A stretch of DNA of 64,000 nucleotides, from contig NZ_JASZYK010000003.1 in the NCBI RefSeq assembly GCF_030317035.1, positions 558,001-622,000 on the forward strand. The letters run 5' to 3'. Both the position numbers and the translations under genes were made by a program. Shown piece by piece: positions 61,249-64,000 of the stretch. The stretch is from Variovorax sp. J22G73 (lineage in GTDB: Bacteria > Pseudomonadota > Gammaproteobacteria > Burkholderiales > Burkholderiaceae_C). How positions within the stretch are numbered: position 1 is the first letter of the stretch; every line of letters begins with the position of its first letter. The notes under the pieces are model-generated. The model made no database searches, was not told where the DNA came from, and was given only the letters and a program-made list of their open reading frames with translations.

Positions 61249-62514
61249 ATGTCTTCTCCCCCAGCCGCACCTTCTTCCCCGTCTGCCTCTTCTTCGTTTT
61301 CGCTGCGGCGCATCGCCGTTCCGGCCTTCGGCCCCTCGCTGCTGTTCGGCCTGGGCGAGGGCGCCATCCTGCCCATCGTGCCGCTCACGGCGCGCGAGCT
61401 GGGGGCGTCGGTGCCCATCGCGGCGCTGATGGTGGCGCTCATCGGCATCGGCTCGCTGCTCAACAACATTCCAGCCTCGATGATCACCATGCGCTGGGGC
61501 GAGCGCTGGGCCATCGTGGTGGCGGGGGTGTGGAGCGGGCTGGGCATGGCGCTGTGCGTGGGCACCTCGCACCTGGGGCTGTTCGCCACGGGCTGCTTCA
61601 TGGTCGGCATGTCGCAGGCCGTGTACAACCTGGCACGCCAGAGCTACATGACGGAGGCGGTGCCGCCCGAGTTCCGGGCGCGGGCGCTGTCCACGCTGGG
61701 CGGGGTCATGCGCATCGGCATGTTCGCCGGGCCCTTCCTGGCGGCGGGCGCGGTGCATGCGTACGGCCTGCCGGCGGCGTATGTGGTGGGCATCGTCGCG
61801 GTGATGGGCGCGGCGGCGCTGGGGGCGCGCATTCCCGACCTGGAGGTGCCGCCGGCCCCGCCCGGGCACGTGGCGCCTGCGCCGACCACCATCGTGTCGA
61901 CGCTGCGCGACCACCGGCGCGTGTTTCTCACGCTGGGGCTGGGGGTGATGCTGGTGAGCGCGGTGCGCGCGTCGCGCCAGGCCGTGATTCCGCTGTGGGC
62001 CGACCACCTGATGCTGGCGCCCTCGGTCGCTTCGCTGATCTACGGGCTGGCCGGCGGCATCGACATGCTGGTGTTCTACCCCGCCGGCAAGGTGATGGAC
62101 CAGAAGGGCCGGCGCTGGGTGGCCGTGCCTTCGATGCTGATCATGGGGCTGGCGATGCTGCTGATGCCGCTGACCACCGGCACCCTCACGCTGCTGCTGG
62201 TGGCGCTGGCCATCGGCTTCGGCAACGGCATCGGCTCGGGAATGATCATGACGCTGGGCGCCGACCACTCGCCGCGCCACGGCCGCGCGCACTTCCTGGG
62301 GGTGTGGCGGCTCATGTCGGACATCGGTTCGTCGTGCGGCCCGGCGCTGCTGTCGTTCCTGGCGGGCAGCCTGTCGCTGGCCTCGGGCATCGCCGCCATC
62401 GGGTTGATCGCCTTTGCCGCGGCGGGCGCGCTGGCGTACTGGATTCCGCGGCCGGGCAAGGCAGTAAAGGCCGCTGAGGCCGCCAAGGCAGAAAGCGCCA
62501 CGCCGGGCGCGTAG
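61249..62514 (+). CDS. MFS transporter
   Basis: A 421-residue major facilitator with about 12 membrane segments and the MFS motifs MRWGERW and FRARALSTLGGVMRIGMF. The N-terminal ~20 residues are Ser/Pro/Ala-rich. Gap to MarR contains GC-rich palindromic sequence (61100-61140). Substrate unknown; the role of the MarR gene in its control is only an inference from proximity. Confidence 0.88.
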   Translation: MSSPPAAPSSPSASSSFSLRRIAVPAFGPSLLFGLGEGAILPIVPLTARELGASVPIAALMVALIGIGSLLNNIPASMITMRWGERWAIVVAGVWSGLGMALCVGTSHLGLFATGCFMVGMSQAVYNLARQSYMTEAVPPEFRARALSTLGGVMRIGMFAGPFLAAGAVHAYGLPAAYVVGIVAVMGAAALGARIPDLEVPPAPPGHVAPAPTTIVSTLRDHRRVFLTLGLGVMLVSAVRASRQAVIPLWADHLMLAPSVASLIYGLAGGIDMLVFYPAGKVMDQKGRRWVAVPSMLIMGLAMLLMPLTTGTLTLLLVALAIGFGNGIGSGMIMTLGADHSPRHGRAHFLGVWRLMSDIGSSCGPALLSFLAGSLSLASGIAAIGLIAFAAAGALAYWIPRPGKAVKAAEAAKAESATPGA

Positions 62515-62544
62515 GTCGAACCACGTTCCAACGCAGGAGCCGAC

Positions 62545-62988
62545 ATGAGCACCAGGAAAGCACCGAAGACAGCCAAGACCGCGAAGACGGCCAAGACCGC
62601 CGCAGCGTTGCGCCGCATCGCCGTCCACGTCGAAGAGCCGCAGCCGGGTCGCTTCGCCTGGGTGCTGAGCGAGCTGTCCGACGAGGCCGAACCGTCTCTC
62701 ACGGTGATCGCCCAGGCCGGCAAGCCTGTGCGCAGCTACCAGCAGGCGATGGCCCAGGGGTTGTGGGCGCTGCAGTCGATGGTCGACGACCTGGAACTGG
62801 GGCCGCGCGAGACGGCATCCGTCGCCGCTTCTTCGCGCGGTGCAAGCGCGGGCAGCCGGAAGAAAGCCAGCGAGCGGGAAGACCGCGAGCATGAAGACGA
62901 CTCGCATGAAGACAAAGACGAAGCTGCGGATTCCCCGCCGCCCAAGGGCACGTCGCGCACCGCCTTCGGCTTCGGGCTGATCGGCTAG
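62545..62988 (+). CDS. Hypothetical charged protein next to Ku
   Basis: A 147-residue protein not recognised. Lys/Ala/Thr-rich N-terminus (KTAKTAKTAKTAA), a short alpha/beta part (about 22-85, RIAVHVEEPQPGRFAWVLSELSDEAEPSLTVIAQAGKPVRSYQQAMAQGLWALQSM) and a strongly charged Asp/Glu/Lys C-terminus. AGGAG precedes the ATG. It is directly upstream of ku on the same strand (150 bases apart); a role in NHEJ is not supported by sequence. Confidence 0.65.
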   Translation: MSTRKAPKTAKTAKTAKTAAALRRIAVHVEEPQPGRFAWVLSELSDEAEPSLTVIAQAGKPVRSYQQAMAQGLWALQSMVDDLELGPRETASVAASSRGASAGSRKKASEREDREHEDDSHEDKDEAADSPPPKGTSRTAFGFGLIG

Positions 62989-63138
62989 CGGCGTTTTCTG
63001 GTCGGCGGCTGGGGCACCGTCCCACACCGGCGCGCGCGCGAGGGCGGCAGCCTTCCATGGTCGGCGTTCGGCAAGGGCGAGTTGCGTGCCGCCGTTCGCT
63101 TTCCCTATCCATCGCTTCAGCGCAGAAGGAACCTTCTC

Positions 63139-64000
63139 ATGGCCACCAGCAGCAGAACCTTGTGGAAGGGCGCGATCACCTTCGGGCTCGTTCACATTCC
63201 CGTGGGCTTGCACACCGCCAGCACCGAGCAGGGCGTGGACTTCGACTGGCTCGACAAGCGCAGCATGGACCCGGTGGGCTACAAGCGCATCAACAAGAAG
63301 ACGGGCCGCGAGATCGACAAGGACAACATCGTCAAGGGCTTCGAGTACGAAGACGGCAAGTACGTGGTGATCTCGCCCGACGAGATCGAGGCGGTGTACC
63401 CGCGCACCACGCAGACCATCGAGATCCAGCGCTTCATCGACGCCAACGAGATCCCCTTCGTGTACCTGGAGCGGCCCTACTACGTGGCGCCCATCAACAA
63501 GGGCCAGAAGGTGTACGCGTTGCTGCGCGAGGTGCTGGTCAAGACCGGCAAGGTCGGCCTGGCCAAGGTGGTGATCGCCACCAAGCAGCACCTGGCCGTG
63601 CTGGTGCCCTCGGGCAAGGCGCTGGTGCTGAACCTGCTGCGCTGGGGCGACGAGGTGAAGACGCTCGACGGGCTCGACCTGCCCGCCGCGGGCGTGAAGG
63701 GCGCCCACCTGACGCCCGCGGAAATGAAGATGGCGCAGCAGCTGGTGGAGGACATGTCGGGCAAGTGGAACCCCGAAGACTTCAAGGACGAGTTCAAGCA
63801 CGCGGTGATGAAGATCGTCGACAAGAAGGTGAAGGCGGGCGACACCGAGACGGTGATACAGCCGGAGGAAGAAGCACCGGGCGAAAGCGCGGAGGTGATC
63901 GACCTGACGGAGTTGCTGGCGCGCAGCCTGCGAGGGGGAAAAAGCGCGAAGGGCGCGAAGGCCACGACCGGCAAACCAGCGGCGGCGAAGAAGGCAACGG
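63139..64000 (+). CDS. ku: Ku protein, 3'-truncated
   Basis: Bacterial Ku, the DNA-end binding protein of non-homologous end joining. The first 287 residues are visible and the frame runs off the window. SRTLWKGAITFGLVHIPVGL (residues 5-24) and MKMAQQLVEDMSGKWNPEDFKDEF near 200-220 are family signatures. It continues into a Lys/Ala-rich C-terminal tail at the window end, a known Ku extension. An AGAAGGA site precedes the ATG. A ligase D partner is probably encoded outside this window. Confidence 0.96.
   Translation, partial: MATSSRTLWKGAITFGLVHIPVGLHTASTEQGVDFDWLDKRSMDPVGYKRINKKTGREIDKDNIVKGFEYEDGKYVVISPDEIEAVYPRTTQTIEIQRFIDANEIPFVYLERPYYVAPINKGQKVYALLREVLVKTGKVGLAKVVIATKQHLAVLVPSGKALVLNLLRWGDEVKTLDGLDLPAAGVKGAHLTPAEMKMAQQLVEDMSGKWNPEDFKDEFKHAVMKIVDKKVKAGDTETVIQPEEEAPGESAEVIDLTELLARSLRGGKSAKGAKATTGKPAAAKKAT

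Noticed and set aside
60634..63801. 1055-codon - strand open frame across MarR, MFS and Ku genes
   Set aside because: Runs through three convincing genes on the other strand; composition of a shadow.
1..64000. CRISPR arrays, tRNA and rRNA genes, insertion sequences
   Set aside because: No direct-repeat/spacer pattern, no cloverleaf or rRNA signature and no transposase gene or terminal inverted repeats found by eye. Weak tRNAs could be missed without a scan.

Overview
The window is high-GC DNA with compact, often overlapping genes. Its content is typical of a metabolically versatile betaproteobacterium (Burkholderiales, probably Comamonadaceae; Variovorax-like). The reasons are three Bug-type periplasmic binding proteins next to their own regulators, many LysR/TetR/IclR/MarR regulators, a glycine-riboswitch-led gcvTHP operon, an assimilatory nirBD cluster with a Ser/Thr phosphatase-kinase, and a Ku gene. 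The assignment is inferred from gene content only. No rRNA, tRNA, CRISPR array, prophage or insertion sequence was seen.

Layout. 1-8.7 kb: a truncated nitronate monooxygenase, an esterase, a TetR/DUF2855 divergent pair, a DUF3014 protein, an SDR/LysR divergent pair, a secreted S15/CocE-like hydrolase and a Crp-family regulator. 8.7-13.7 kb: gcvT-gcvH-gcvP (glycine cleavage) behind a tandem glycine riboswitch. 13.7-20.3 kb: two small unknown proteins, an SbmA/YddA-type ABC exporter preceded by a terminator-like double hairpin, and an SDR plus Asp-nucleophile hydrolase divergent from a LysR gene. 20.3-29.3 kb: mipA with a two-component system, divergent from a complete RND efflux operon (outer membrane factor, adaptor, pump) that carries in-frame tandem repeats. 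29.3-34.1 kb: a transglutaminase, a DUF4126 protein, and an unusual two-gene unit of an anchorless SCO-like protein and a linalool dehydratase/isomerase-family protein, divergent from a TetR gene with a palindromic operator.

34.1-39.7 kb: a Rieske oxygenase, Bug protein, aldehyde dehydrogenase and ferredoxin-reductase operon, divergent from an IclR regulator with a perfect palindrome between them. 39.7-49.2 kb: an MFS transporter, a GlxA-type regulator, and a LysR gene divergent from a Bug protein, ADP-forming acyl-CoA ligase, crotonase, aldehyde dehydrogenase and second crotonase. Together these two operons look like aromatic or carboxylic acid catabolism: CoA activation, side-chain processing, aldehyde oxidation, and oxidative O-demethylation or methyl hydroxylation. 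49.3-52.6 kb: divergent GH13 alpha-glucosidase and trehalose-synthase-like genes.

52.6-58.6 kb: nirB-nirD-nitrite transporter-PP2C/kinase. Upstream of nirB there is a sigma-54 promoter match and two hairpins with A1/G4 hexaloops, the pattern bound by ANTAR antiterminators such as NasT. 58.7-64 kb: a small unknown protein, a structured non-coding stretch, a Bug/MarR divergent pair, an MFS transporter, an unknown charged protein and a Ku gene running off the end.

The strongest points for follow-up are the LinD-family/SCO unit, the sigma-54 plus two-hairpin nir leader, the two catabolic operons, and the structured intergenic regions.
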